DNA from: Planktothrix serta PCC 8927
Lineage (GTDB): Bacteria > Cyanobacteriota > Cyanobacteriia > Cyanobacteriales > Microcoleaceae
Direction: 5' to 3'
Length of the DNA: 36,651 nucleotides
Assembly: GCF_900010725.2 (NCBI RefSeq)
Contig: NZ_LR734883.1
Span: 57,042 to 93,692 of the forward strand
Part shown: positions 24,030 through 32,142 of the stretch, piece by piece
Layout of the letters: each line of letters opens with the position of its first letter
How positions within the stretch are numbered: position 1 is the first letter of the stretch
Notes under the pieces: model-generated
The model's database searches: none
The model's input: the letters and a program-made list of their open reading frames with translations, nothing else
Told to the model about the DNA's origin: nothing
Program-made: the position numbers and the translations under genes

Positions 24030-24062
24030 GTGGGTAAGCATATCGCACCCACCCGATAGAAA

Positions 24063-24650
24063 TTACCAACCGAAAGCCGAATAAAATTGACTATTCTCAG
24101 GGGTAGATTCTGATCCCGTTTCAACATTAGGATTAACCCGAATTTCCGTACAGAATGTTGAGGTATTGAACCCGCCAAACCGCTTAACTGCACTGGTTCG
24201 CATCCGCACATCTGAACCGACAAACCAAAAGCGTTCAATTGAACTCATGGTTTCATATTCAGTAATTAAAATTAAGGCATCGTCCTCGTCCATTTCAAAT
24301 TGACCCGCCACGGGCATAATTTCTGCATAACCCCGTTCTCGCAACATTTTGCCTTTACGGGGATTTTCAGGATCGGGAACAATGGCAAATACCGTTGATC
24401 CTTTATGGTTTTCATCGTCCTTATCCCAAGCCATTTCCCCCGCCCAGGTGACGTATGCTCCCCCGGCAGCTAAACTGGGGTCAACTTCGTGCATCTGACA
24501 AATTTCGATCACTCTAGGATCGTCTGCATCCAAGCTGGTGACTTCAATCTCTGAAAATCCTTTCTCAGCCTGTCTAAAGGCTAAATGGTGAGTTGTCCGT
24601 TGCGATCGCCATGTCCCTGCACTCTTGCGAAAAAATTCGATTGCATCCAT
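24063..24650 (-). CDS. cpcS: Phycobiliprotein chromophore lyase, CpcS/CpeS family
   Basis: Attaches phycocyanobilin (or a related bilin) to a conserved cysteine of phycobiliprotein subunits; cytoplasmic lipocalin-like beta barrel. 195 residues from ATG 24650, which gives the family's usual start MDAIEFFRKSAGTWRSQRTT; the eight residues before it would need a GTG and are not expected. Further typical blocks are FRQAEKGFSEIEV, AGGAYVTWAGEMAWDKDDE, GYAEIMPVAGQFEMDEDDAL and ERFWFVGSDVRMRTS with the arginines that hold the bilin. It is divergent from nblA (224 bases apart), so antenna assembly and degradation genes face each other. CpcS, CpcU and CpeS subtypes were not separated. Confidence 0.92.
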   Translation of the reverse strand: MDAIEFFRKSAGTWRSQRTTHHLAFRQAEKGFSEIEVTSLDADDPRVIEICQMHEVDPSLAAGGAYVTWAGEMAWDKDDENHKGSTVFAIVPDPENPRKGKMLRERGYAEIMPVAGQFEMDEDDALILITEYETMSSIERFWFVGSDVRMRTSAVKRFGGFNTSTFCTEIRVNPNVETGSESTPENSQFYSAFGW

Positions 24651-24860
24651 CACAGTTAAAATCCCTTCACTCACTGATGTTTCTTGGTTTCACCCTTTAT
24701 CATAGAGCGATTCTGAGTTAGTTGTGAATTTTTGCAACAGAGATTAGTTTCAAAATGTGCCTTATGGACAGTTTGTCAAGCTATTGTTACGATAATTTAC
24801 ATTTAGTGTGATACAGGTCAGCTTAGTCAGTCCGAATCTTGGTGATTTGTACAACTTAGT

Positions 24861-24867
24861 CAGAGGA
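24861..24867 (+). promoter_or_regulatory. Ribosome-binding site deciding the nblA start
   Basis: AGAGGAG at 24861-24867 lies six bases before ATG 24874. It fixes the start there rather than at the GTG-like start 66 bases upstream (24808). Confidence 0.75.
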
Positions 24868-24873
24868 GTGAAC

Positions 24874-25041
24874 ATGAAAACGCCTGCAAACCTCAGTCTT
24901 GAACAACAATTCAAGTTACAAGTTCTACGAGAACAAGTCAAAACCTTAAATTTAGAAGAAGCCCAAGATTATTTAATCGAACTATTATGCCAAAGTATGG
25001 TTAAAGATAATCTCCTGCGTCAATGGATTAAAAACCCCTAA
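24874..25041 (+). CDS. nblA: NblA-type phycobilisome degradation protein
   Basis: 55 residues. NblA proteins are small helical-hairpin dimers that bind phycobiliproteins and bring them to Clp protease when nitrogen or another nutrient is short. The match is over the whole length: ANLSLEQQFKLQVLREQVKT, then LNLEEAQDYLIELLCQSM and VKDNLLRQWIK, with the conserved LSLEQ start and the C-terminal Leu/Lys face. It differs from most NblA in having LCQSM where FRQMM is common. An AGAGGAG site decides the start. The upstream gap is shared with divergent cpcS; no exact NtcA box was found. ClpS at 15.2 kb is a possible functional partner via Clp. Confidence 0.83.
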   Translation: MKTPANLSLEQQFKLQVLREQVKTLNLEEAQDYLIELLCQSMVKDNLLRQWIKNP

Positions 25042-25155
25042 TCAGTTATCAGTCATCAGTTAGCAATTATCAGTGAAGATTTCGCAGTTAATCGTCAATG
25101 GTTTTTGGCTAAAAACTCTTGACTAACAACTGATAACTGACAACTGATAACTGAT
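25042..25155. repeat. CAGTTATCAGT repeats between nblA and pstB
   Basis: Tandem-like ATCAGTTATCAGTCATCAGT (25041-25065) has its reverse complement ACTGATAACTGACAACTGAT near 25128-25153. The two arms could form a long stem between two convergent genes, possibly a terminator. It is low-complexity material of a kind common in cyanobacteria. Confidence 0.7.
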
Positions 25156-25974
25156 TTATCCAAACCGACCACTAACATATTGTTGAGTGGCTTCTTCTTT
25201 GGGGTTTTGGAAAATGGTTTGGGTGTCATCATACTCGACTAAATAGCCAAAACGTTTACCGCCTTCTATCGCTTTGGCATTAAAAAATGCGGTCATATCT
25301 GCAACCCGTGTGGCTTGCTGCATATTGTGGGTAACAATAATAATCGTATAATTTTGTTTGAGTTCGTGGAGTAAATCTTCAACGGATAAAGTAGAAATGG
25401 GGTCAAGGGAAGCACAGGGTTCATCCATTAACACGACATCAGGATTAATGGAAATAGCGCGTGCAATACACAGTCGTTGTTGTTGACCTCCAGATAAAGC
25501 AAACCCACTTTGACCGAGTTTATCTTTAACTTCATCCCATAATACCGCTTGACGCAGGGATTTTTCGACAATTTCATCTAATTCTGCTTTATTTTTAGCT
25601 AATCCATTCACCCGAACCCCGTAAGCAATATTATCATAAATCGACTTCGGGAAAGGATTCGGTTTTTGAAAGACCATCCCGATGCGACGACGAACTTCTA
25701 CGGGATCAACATTAGGGGCATAGAGATTTTGATTATGATAGAAAATATTCCCTGTTAATCGAAATCCTTGAATTAAATCATTGAGACGATTAAAACAGCG
25801 TAAAATCGTACTCTTTCCACAACCTGACGGCCCAATAAAAGCAGTAATTCTATTCTTAGGAATTTCTAAACAAATACCCCGAACCGCCTTAAAATCCCCA
25901 TAATAGATATCAATATTCTCCGTCTGGATGACCGCTTCCATTTCTACCGAGGCGTGTTGATGAACATCGTACAT
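25156..25974 (-). CDS. pstB: Phosphate ABC transporter ATP-binding protein
   Basis: ATPase of the high-affinity Pst phosphate importer; 272 residues on the cytoplasmic side of PstA/PstC. Walker A is GPSGCGKST (about 48-56), the Q loop is [12 protein letters not shown], the ABC signature is [15 protein letters not shown] and Walker B is [13 protein letters not shown], with the switch His in [11 protein letters not shown]. The ATG at 25974 has GGAG at the right distance. It is last of four pst genes, 164 bases after pstA, a larger gap than usual that holds only A/T-rich DNA. It ends convergent with nblA. Confidence 0.96.
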   Translation of the reverse strand: MYDVHQHASVEMEAVIQTENIDIYYGDFKAVRGICLEIPKNRITAFIGPSGCGKSTILRCFNRLNDLIQGFRLTGNIFYHNQNLYAPNVDPVEVRRRIGMVFQKPNPFPKSIYDNIAYGVRVNGLAKNKAELDEIVEKSLRQAVLWDEVKDKLGQSGFALSGGQQQRLCIARAISINPDVVLMDEPCASLDPISTLSVEDLLHELKQNYTIIIVTHNMQQATRVADMTAFFNAKAIEGGKRFGYLVEYDDTQTIFQNPKEEATQQYVSGRFG

Positions 25975-26138
25975 GAGATTAACTCCTTAAAGTATAGAAT
26001 AATGAAAAAAATCAACACCAAAATTGAGTAGTTTAATGAATTTATTAATACTAAATTCTGATGACCGTTTAATTCCAGGTTAAAGTAACTTAAAATAGAA
26101 TAACCTAGCCGTTATCCTTTTCAGTTTAAAGCTTCAAC

Positions 26139-27038
26139 TTAAAACTGTTTTTGGCGAGTCGCAAAACGAGCAATTACGCTAGTTAATAAAACTAAAAACA
26201 CAATTACTAAGGATGCTGCCCAAGCGAACTCCTGTAAAACTTGATCAAATCCTCTGGCAAATTCAAAAATTAAATAAGCTAGGGATGGCAGAGTTTGAGA
26301 AAAGATACCTCCAGGCCAGTTATTGGTATAAACAACGGTAAATAATAGAGGTGCAGTTTCTCCAGCAGCCCTGGCGACGGCTAAGGTTACGCCCGTTAAA
26401 ATCGCAGGTAAGCAAGCCGGAAGCACCACTTGCAAAACCGTTTGATAATTAGAAGCGCCCACCCCAACTGAAGCCCAGCGAATCTCCTGGGGAACAATTT
26501 GTAAGGCTTCATCGGCGGTGCGAATAATCGTCGGTAACATCAAAACCGAGAGGGCAATTGCCCCCGCCAGGACTGAAAACGCCCCCATTTTCAATACAAT
26601 AAAACTGTAAGCAAACACCCCCGCAATAATAGAAGGAACACCACTTAAAACATTAGTTGTAAACCGAATCCAACGCACAACTTGACCATTTCCCCCAAAT
26701 TCAGAGAGGAAAATAGCTGCTAGAATCCCAAAGGGAACCGCAATTAAAGTGGCAATCGAAACGACTTGAATTGTTCCTAGAATCGCGCTGGCAATGCCTC
26801 CGGTGGTTTGTCCCGCAGCCGGAGGCAGTTTGGTGAATAAATCTAAATTTAAACGGGCAGACCCCTTGATAAAAATATAAGACAAAACCGCCACAAGCGG
26901 AATCAAGGTAATCACAATACAAGCCGATGCAATCCCCGTCATTAACAATTCAAAAATATCTCTGGAACTTCTAGAGTTCCGAACTAAACTGAAGCTTTGG
27001 CTTTCAGAATAATTGGGATTTTTTGCTAGATTTGACAT
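26139..27038 (-). CDS. pstA: Phosphate ABC transporter permease PstA
   Basis: One of the two membrane subunits of the Pst importer, 299 residues. Six membrane segments are predicted (first at about 36-60), and the cytoplasmic coupling loop carries the permease signature EALQIVPQEIRWASVGVGAS followed by LPACLPAILTGVTLAVARAAGETAPLLF, which is characteristic of PstA. The N-terminal 30 residues are cytoplasmic and Ser/Asn-rich. It follows pstC by 68 bases and precedes pstB, so the set is co-transcribed on the minus strand. Confidence 0.95.
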   Translation of the reverse strand: MSNLAKNPNYSESQSFSLVRNSRSSRDIFELLMTGIASACIVITLIPLVAVLSYIFIKGSARLNLDLFTKLPPAAGQTTGGIASAILGTIQVVSIATLIAVPFGILAAIFLSEFGGNGQVVRWIRFTTNVLSGVPSIIAGVFAYSFIVLKMGAFSVLAGAIALSVLMLPTIIRTADEALQIVPQEIRWASVGVGASNYQTVLQVVLPACLPAILTGVTLAVARAAGETAPLLFTVVYTNNWPGGIFSQTLPSLAYLIFEFARGFDQVLQEFAWAASLVIVFLVLLTSVIARFATRQKQF

Positions 27039-27106
27039 ACAGAAAAAACAGTAAATTTTTCAAACTCATCTATTCTGAAAACAGGATTAATGATTCCCGG
27101 TTCAGA

Positions 27107-28063
27107 TTATTGATATTTTGCTTTAACTTGATTAACAATCCACTCCGCCGCAATATTCACCAACAAGGTAAGAGCAAATAACACTAATCCAGCATACATC
27201 AAAGCCGAAACCTGTAAACCAGAAGCTTCTGGGAATTGATTTGCCATCAAAGAAGCAATCGTATTCGCCGGAGCAAATATGGAAATTTTCAGATTATTAG
27301 AGTTACCAATAATCATTGTAGCTGCCATCGTTTCTCCCATTGCCCGCCCCAGTCCTAACATCACTCCCCCCACAATTCCAGAAAAAGCCGCAGGAATTAA
27401 AACCCGAAAGATTGTCACCCAACGGGTTGCTCCTAACCCCAAAGAAGCTTGACGTAAATCAGGGGGTAAACTGGCTAAAGAATCCCTGGAAATTGCCGTA
27501 ATAATCGGCAGAGTCATAATTGCTAAAACTACCCCGGCTGGAAACAATCCCGGCCCAGCAGGAGGGGTACTAAATAAAGGAATCCAGCCGAAATTTTTAT
27601 ACATGAACATTCCAAAAGGTCTTAAAAAAGGAATTAAGACAAAAATTCCCCAAAGACCATAAACCACACTGGGAATCGCGGCTAACAATTCCACCAGAAA
27701 GGTTAAGGCGGTGCGAATCGAAGGCGGAATAAAATCTTCACTCAGGAAAATTGCTGTTCCCACACCCAAAGGTACGGCAAATAATAGGGCGATTAATGAA
27801 CTCACTAACGTTCCCGAAATCATGGGAAGGACGCCATATTGATTCGTAACTGGGTTCCAATCACTCCCGAATAAAAACCCTAACCCAAACTGTTGAATTG
27901 CGGGAATTGCTTGTTGAGCGATGGGAAAACCCAGTAATAATAAGACGACAATAACCCCCCAGGCAAAAATTTGTGTTAGCCCAATAAACCCTTGATCAAG
28001 TTTTTTTTCTAGGGGGGAACGAGATTGAGGAATTGCGGTTACATTCTGATTGGGTATAGCCAT
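27107..28063 (-). CDS. pstC: Phosphate ABC transporter permease PstC
   Basis: Second membrane subunit of the Pst importer, 318 residues with six membrane segments. The hallmark regions are FLFGSDWNPVTNQYGVLPMI in the first periplasmic loop, the coupling loop LPPDLRQASLGLGATRW and the PstC signature GLGRAMGETMAATMIIGNS near 225-245, with the Arg/Glu pair involved in phosphate passage. It starts 248 bases after pstS; that gap contains an inverted repeat listed separately, which may lower expression of the permease genes relative to the binding protein. Confidence 0.95.
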   Translation of the reverse strand: MAIPNQNVTAIPQSRSPLEKKLDQGFIGLTQIFAWGVIVVLLLLGFPIAQQAIPAIQQFGLGFLFGSDWNPVTNQYGVLPMISGTLVSSLIALLFAVPLGVGTAIFLSEDFIPPSIRTALTFLVELLAAIPSVVYGLWGIFVLIPFLRPFGMFMYKNFGWIPLFSTPPAGPGLFPAGVVLAIMTLPIITAISRDSLASLPPDLRQASLGLGATRWVTIFRVLIPAAFSGIVGGVMLGLGRAMGETMAATMIIGNSNNLKISIFAPANTIASLMANQFPEASGLQVSALMYAGLVLFALTLLVNIAAEWIVNQVKAKYQ

Positions 28064-28104
28064 ACATTAATATTGTACATGATTAATCGCCATAATTGAA
28101 ATTT

Positions 28105-28126
28105 AAGGTTAGTTAATTTTAACCTT
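28105..28126. repeat. Inverted repeat between pstS and pstC
   Basis: AAGGTTA (28105-28111) and TAACCTT (28120-28126) pair around an 8-base spacer. Each arm also resembles the CTTAACCT unit of Pho boxes, in opposite orientation. It may be an RNA hairpin or a weak PhoB(SphR)-type site; spacing does not match a direct-repeat Pho box. Confidence 0.35.
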
Positions 28127-28311
28127 GATTACCATTGGGTAAAAGATAAAAATTATCACCTTAATTCTGGGGGAAAAGAAGCAATTCAAAGTTTAACCGC
28201 AACGGGTTGAAATCTCTCAAATGCTGTCTTTTCCTTTTGTTTTTTAGTTGAGTTCCCTAAAGGTTATCTCATAGCTTACAAGTTGCAAGTTCAGCTAAAG
28301 GGATGACCCCG

Positions 28312-29484
28312 TTAGTCAACTTTAATTGTAAAGTCTGGGCTGATTTGATCCGCTTTTGCTGCTACTTTTTTGACCACCGGAGCAGGTAGGGGAACATAAC
28401 CCAGTTGGGGACTGACTTTTTGACCTTCAGTTAATCCATATTGAATCATCGCTTCAACGGACTTAGCCATTTCAGGATTATCATATTTTTGATAAGCCAT
28501 AATCCAAGAGTAGCTAACAATCGGATAGGATTCGGCTCCTTCAGGATTAGTAATAAAAGCGCGTAAATTTTCGGGTAGTTCTACGAATTCGAGGGTTTTT
28601 GCTGCGGATTCATCCGTAGGTAGGATAAAATTGCCCGATTGATTTTGTAACTGAGCCATTTTTAAGTTAGCACTTTTGGCAAAACCGTATTCAATATAGC
28701 CAATCGCACCGGGAGTTTGACTGATTTGAGCCGTTACCCCCTCATTCCCCTTACCACCAATACCCACAGGCCATTGAACGGTTTTACCCTCTCCAACAGC
28801 ATTTTTCCATTCTTCACTCATCGCTGCTAAATTTTTAGTGAAAACTCCCGTTGTTCCACTTCCATCAGAACGATAGATAACTCGAATGGGTAAGTCAGGG
28901 AAGGTCACACCCGGATTATCTGTAGCGAGCGCTGGATCATTCCAATTAGTAATTTTACCTAAAAATATATCAATCAGGTTTTGTTGAGATAGTTTGAATT
29001 CGCCGAGATCGGGGAGATTATAAGCTAAAACAATACTTCCGGCAGTCATGGGTAATAGTAAAACGCCGTTGGGGACTTTAGCAATTTCTTCATCGGTCAT
29101 GGCGACATCACTGGCGCCAAATTGAACTAACCCTTGTACAAAACGTTCTACCCCAGCCCCACTCCCAACGGATTGATAATCAATTTGTAGATTTTTGGTT
29201 GCACTACTAATATCACTGGCCCAGCGTTGATATAAAGGAGCCGGGAATGAAGCCCCCGCACCAATTAATGCCACGGGTTGTTCTAAACTGATTAATTGGG
29301 CTGCACCGGAGGGGGCATTAGGAGTTGTGGTGGATGCTCCTTCTGTACCTGTTGTTTGATTCGGAGCCGTAGTTGTCGTGGTATTACTTCCGCCACAAGC
29401 GACTAAACTCAAACTCAAGGCTAAGGCTGAAAATCTAGCTACAAACCGACTAGAAGGATTAATCGAATTCAGGCGAAACAGCAT
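28312..29484 (-). CDS. pstS: Phosphate-binding lipoprotein PstS
   Basis: Periplasmic receptor of the Pst importer, 390 residues. The signal peptide ends in a lipobox, LVAC with Cys30, after FSALALSLS, so it is membrane-anchored. A Thr/Pro/Gly-rich linker (31-62) precedes the substrate-binding fold: LIGAGASFPAPLYQRWASDI, the phosphate loop VGSGAGVERFVQG, GASDVAMTDEEI, and YRSDGSGTTGVFTKNLA, which together hold phosphate in PstS proteins. It is first of the pst cluster and has a Pho box upstream (29536-29565). The typical PstS of E. coli type is shorter; this longer form is common in cyanobacteria. Confidence 0.96.
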   Translation of the reverse strand: MLFRLNSINPSSRFVARFSALALSLSLVACGGSNTTTTTAPNQTTGTEGASTTTPNAPSGAAQLISLEQPVALIGAGASFPAPLYQRWASDISSATKNLQIDYQSVGSGAGVERFVQGLVQFGASDVAMTDEEIAKVPNGVLLLPMTAGSIVLAYNLPDLGEFKLSQQNLIDIFLGKITNWNDPALATDNPGVTFPDLPIRVIYRSDGSGTTGVFTKNLAAMSEEWKNAVGEGKTVQWPVGIGGKGNEGVTAQISQTPGAIGYIEYGFAKSANLKMAQLQNQSGNFILPTDESAAKTLEFVELPENLRAFITNPEGAESYPIVSYSWIMAYQKYDNPEMAKSVEAMIQYGLTEGQKVSPQLGYVPLPAPVVKKVAAKADQISPDFTIKVD

Positions 29485-29535
29485 AAAAAAAATTAATGTT
29501 TTTTTAGAGTGGCTACCGTAGAGAATACCGTCTCT

Positions 29536-29565
29536 ATAACAAATTCAGGTAAAGGAAAGGTTAAG
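29536..29565 (-). promoter_or_regulatory. Pho box (three 8-base direct repeats) upstream of pstS
   Basis: On the minus strand CTTAACCT (29558-29565), CTTTACCT (29547-29554) and TTTGTTAT (29536-29543) follow each other at exactly 11-base intervals with 3-base spacers. That is the arrangement of cyanobacterial PhoB/SphR binding sites (PyTTAAPyPy units). The first two units are near-perfect and the third is weaker. It sits 52 bases upstream of the pstS start. Phosphate-starvation control is inferred. Confidence 0.8.
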
Positions 29566-29683
29566 GATTCCACAAGACCGGAAACCTTGATGGTGAGGCT
29601 AGACGTGGAGGGTTAAGCGTCTTCTGTATGCTTTGATGATAAGATAACTCAGGAGACACCCTTGGATAACTGGCAATTCCAGC

Positions 29684-30802
29684 ATGATCAATGTAGTTTC
29701 AGCACCACCCGCCCTCAACCGTTTATCTTCCGTCCGCGATTACTCCTTGGAAGTTCCTCAACATTGGGAAACCCTAGAAGACTTGCAAACCTGGCTGCAT
29801 CATTTAGTCGAAGGAATTATATCAGGCGATCGCATTAGTCGAGAAGCAGCCCTAGCCCTGACTCATCTCGAAGATCAAGACCAAATTTTATTACTCTGTC
29901 AAGCCGCCGATCAAGTTCGTCAAGCTTGCTGTGGTAATACCGTTGATCTCTGTAGTATTGTTAATATTAAATCGGGAAACTGTTCCGAAAACTGTGGTTT
30001 TTGTTCCCAATCCGTTCATCATCCGGGTGAAGCTTCTCCGATTTATGGATTAAAGTCTAGTGATGAAATTTTAGACCATGCTAAAGCCGCAGAAGCCGCC
30101 GGAGCTAAACGGTTTTGTTTGGTTTCTCAGGGACGAGGAATTAAATATAATAGTCCGAAATCTTCTGAATTTGAACAAATTTTAGCAACGGTTCACCGGA
30201 TTATTCAAGAAACAAATGTTAAGCCCTGTTGTGCGTTAGGGGAATTAACCTTAGAACAAGCTCAGGCTTTAGCCGAGGCTGGTATTACCCGCTATAACCA
30301 TAATTTAGAAGCCTCAAAAGCCTTTTATCCCCAAGTTGTCACGACCCATACTTGGGAAGATCGGGTACAAACTGTTAAAAACTTAAAAGCGGCTGGTATT
30401 CAAGCTTGTACGGGTGGTATTATTGGTATGGGAGAAACCTGGGAAGATCGGATCGATTTAGCCTTTTCGTTACAGGAATTAGAGGTAGAGTCAGTCCCGA
30501 TTAATTTATTAAACCCCCGTTCAGGAACGCCGTTATCAGAACAATCTCAACTTGATCCTTATGAAGCCTTAAAAGCGATCGCGATTTTTCGTTTAATTCT
30601 TCCGCAGCAAATTCTCCGCTATGCGGGAGGACGGGAAGCCATCATGGGAGAACTGCAAGGGTTAGGCTTAAAATCGGGGATTAATGCCATGTTAATTGGC
30701 AATTATTTAACTACTTTGGGTCAACCTCCTGAACAGGATCAAGCGATGTTAGCCACCTTGGGACTCCAAGGCGGTGAAGCTCCTGTTCCTGGTTTCTCCT
30801 AA
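29684..30802 (+). CDS. bioB: Biotin synthase
   Basis: Radical-SAM enzyme that inserts sulfur into dethiobiotin, the last step of biotin synthesis; 372 residues. The [4Fe-4S] motif is Cys100-x3-Cys104-x2-Cys107 (GNCSENCGFCSQS). Other conserved parts are FCLVSQGRG, CCALGELTLEQA, YNHNLEAS, TGGIIGMGET and the C-terminal LRYAGGREAIMG with the Arg that ligates the [2Fe-2S] cluster. The N-terminal 35 residues are a slight extension. It overlaps the bioY start by 29 bases, so synthesis and import of biotin are encoded together. No ribosome-binding site stands at a normal distance from the ATG; AGGAGA lies 28 bases upstream. Confidence 0.96.
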   Translation: MINVVSAPPALNRLSSVRDYSLEVPQHWETLEDLQTWLHHLVEGIISGDRISREAALALTHLEDQDQILLLCQAADQVRQACCGNTVDLCSIVNIKSGNCSENCGFCSQSVHHPGEASPIYGLKSSDEILDHAKAAEAAGAKRFCLVSQGRGIKYNSPKSSEFEQILATVHRIIQETNVKPCCALGELTLEQAQALAEAGITRYNHNLEASKAFYPQVVTTHTWEDRVQTVKNLKAAGIQACTGGIIGMGETWEDRIDLAFSLQELEVESVPINLLNPRSGTPLSEQSQLDPYEALKAIAIFRLILPQQILRYAGGREAIMGELQGLGLKSGINAMLIGNYLTTLGQPPEQDQAMLATLGLQGGEAPVPGFS

Positions 30803-31406
30803 AGGCAATATTTCTGGTATTGTGACTCCTCCTCTTGAGTTTCTCTGGGCAATTATCGGTGTTTTATTAACGATTGGTGGCACTTTTTTAGAAGCATTTG
30901 TCACCGATCCATCTTGGCTATGGCAACAACAAAATGTTGAAGTTCACTCTTTAGGTGTCACCTATCAAATTGGGGCGGTTTTGCTGGTGGGTTGTTTGGG
31001 GGGAAAAAATGCAGCCGCGATGTCCCAAATTGCTTATCTGGCTTTAGGATTAACGGTATTACCTGTTTTTTCAGAAGGAGGAGGACTAGATTATTTAAAA
31101 GAGCCTACTTTTGGGTATTTATTAGGGTTTATTCCGGGGGGATGGATCTGTGGTTTTTTAGCATTTAAAGCCTTACCAAAATTAGAATTATTAGCCTTTA
31201 GTTGTTTGTGTGGATTACTCACCGTTCACAGTATGGGGTTAATTTATTTAACCTTAAGTCATTTAATGAATGGAGCCGCAACCCAAGGAATTGCTTTGGG
31301 AGAAGCGGTTGAAAAATATTCGATCCACCCTCTACCCGGACAGTTAGCCGTCAGTTGTGCGGTAGCTGTTTTATCTTATATTTTAAGGGGATTAATGTTT
31401 TATTGA
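30774..31406 (+). CDS. bioY: Biotin transporter BioY (S-component)
   Basis: Membrane substrate-binding subunit of a biotin ECF transporter, 210 residues with about six hydrophobic segments. The signature region is YLKEPTFGYLLGFIPGGWICG (abridged here), the BioY hallmark, followed by the inner segments LELLAFSCLCGLLTVHSMGL and GQLAVSCAVAVLSYIL. GTG 30774 starts inside bioB; another GTG at 30822, after the bioB stop, would remove 16 weakly conserved residues and fits the family better in length terms, so the start is uncertain. No ECF ATPase or T-component is adjacent, so it may work alone or use shared modules elsewhere. Operon: bioB-bioY-lspA. Confidence 0.88.
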   Translation: MKLLFLVSPKGNISGIVTPPLEFLWAIIGVLLTIGGTFLEAFVTDPSWLWQQQNVEVHSLGVTYQIGAVLLVGCLGGKNAAAMSQIAYLALGLTVLPVFSEGGGLDYLKEPTFGYLLGFIPGGWICGFLAFKALPKLELLAFSCLCGLLTVHSMGLIYLTLSHLMNGAATQGIALGEAVEKYSIHPLPGQLAVSCAVAVLSYILRGLMFY

Positions 31407-31407
31407 T

Positions 31408-31510
31408 GTTGACGGTTGACGGTTAATGGGTGTCGGGTGTCGGGTGTCGGGTGTTAATTATTTTCTTCTCTCCCCCTATTCCCTATTCCCTGTTCCCTGT
31501 TCCCTGTTCC
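31408..31510. repeat. Heptanucleotide tandem repeats ahead of lspA
   Basis: Three different 7-bp arrays follow each other: GTTGACG twice (31408-31421), GGGTGTC three times plus a variant (31428-31455), and CTATTCC twice then CTGTTCC three times (31476-31510). These are short tandemly repeated repetitive (STRR) sequences of the cyanobacterial kind. An open frame runs through part of them into lspA, but the array is not plausible protein. Confidence 0.9.
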
Positions 31511-31516
31511 CTAATT

Positions 31517-31978
31517 ATGCAATTAAAGAAAAATTCTATTTTTTGGATCGTTGCCATTGTGAGTTTAATTTTAGATCACCTGACTAAATTGTGGGTGGTA
31601 CAAAATTTTGAATTGGGAGAAACTTTACCCCTTTGGCTAGATGTCTTTCACTTGACCTATGTTACAAATACAGGAGCAGCATTTAGTTTATTTAGTAATG
31701 GGGGTGTCGCTTGGTTACGTTGGTTATCCTTGTTGGTGAGTCTCGGATTAATGGCAATGGCTTGGTTCGGCCCCCGTTTCACTCGTTGGGAACAACTCGG
31801 ATATGGTTTAATATTAGGGGGTGCATTAGGCAATGGAATTGATCGGTTTATTTCGGGTCACGTCGTTGATTTCCTCGATTTTCGACTGATTCATTTTCCC
31901 GTGTTCAATTTGGCAGATATCTCGATTAATATAGGAATCTGGTGTTTAATTATTGCAACTTTTAGAATTAAAACCTGA
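31517..31978 (+). CDS. lspA: Lipoprotein signal peptidase (signal peptidase II)
   Basis: Membrane aspartyl protease that removes the signal peptide from prolipoproteins such as PstS; 153 residues from ATG 31517, a normal length. A longer frame from 31430 only adds translated tandem repeats and is rejected. Four membrane segments are evident. The family blocks are DHLTKLWV near the N-terminus, TNTGAAFSLF, and the two catalytic aspartates in GGALGNGIDR and FNLADISINIG, with VVDFLDF between them. It follows bioY by about 110 bases of repeats and may share its transcript. Confidence 0.94.
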   Translation: MQLKKNSIFWIVAIVSLILDHLTKLWVVQNFELGETLPLWLDVFHLTYVTNTGAAFSLFSNGGVAWLRWLSLLVSLGLMAMAWFGPRFTRWEQLGYGLILGGALGNGIDRFISGHVVDFLDFRLIHFPVFNLADISINIGIWCLIIATFRIKT

Positions 31979-31993
31979 GTCCTAAAACGAGAA

Positions 31994-32107
31994 TGTATAG
32001 CAGTCGCGCCCGGGGTGTTAGGACATAGACTGATGCTAAAACCTAAACTGTACACCCCTCTTTTCCTGTCTGTTCCCTGTTCCCTGTTCCCTGTTCCCTG
32101 CTATACA
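31994..32107. repeat. 114-bp TATAGCA-ended element upstream of the FHA-PBP gene
   Basis: TGTATAGCAG (31994-32003) and CTGCTATACA (32098-32107) are perfect 10-bp terminal inverted repeats. The interior has no coding potential and carries four TGTTCCC heptamers at its right end (32071-32098). It lies 35 bases ahead of the next gene's ATG, so it may supply or disturb its promoter. Confidence 0.65.
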
Positions 32108-32142
32108 ATAAATACAGCCCAATGCAACTCTGAGTGCTGAAA

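Noticed and set aside
24785-24801. NtcA-like site upstream of nblA (TGT...ACA / GTT...TAC)
   Set aside because: The spacing is 11 bases for TGT/ACA and 9 for GTT/TAC; NtcA needs GTA-N8-TAC or TGT-N9/10-ACA, so it does not fit.
28312-29484. PstS as an alkaline phosphatase or PstS-like toxin
   Set aside because: The lipobox, phosphate loop and the following pstC-A-B genes make the transporter role clear.
31430-31516. N-terminal extension of LspA
   Set aside because: It is translated tandem repeat sequence; LspA from ATG 31517 has the normal length and start.
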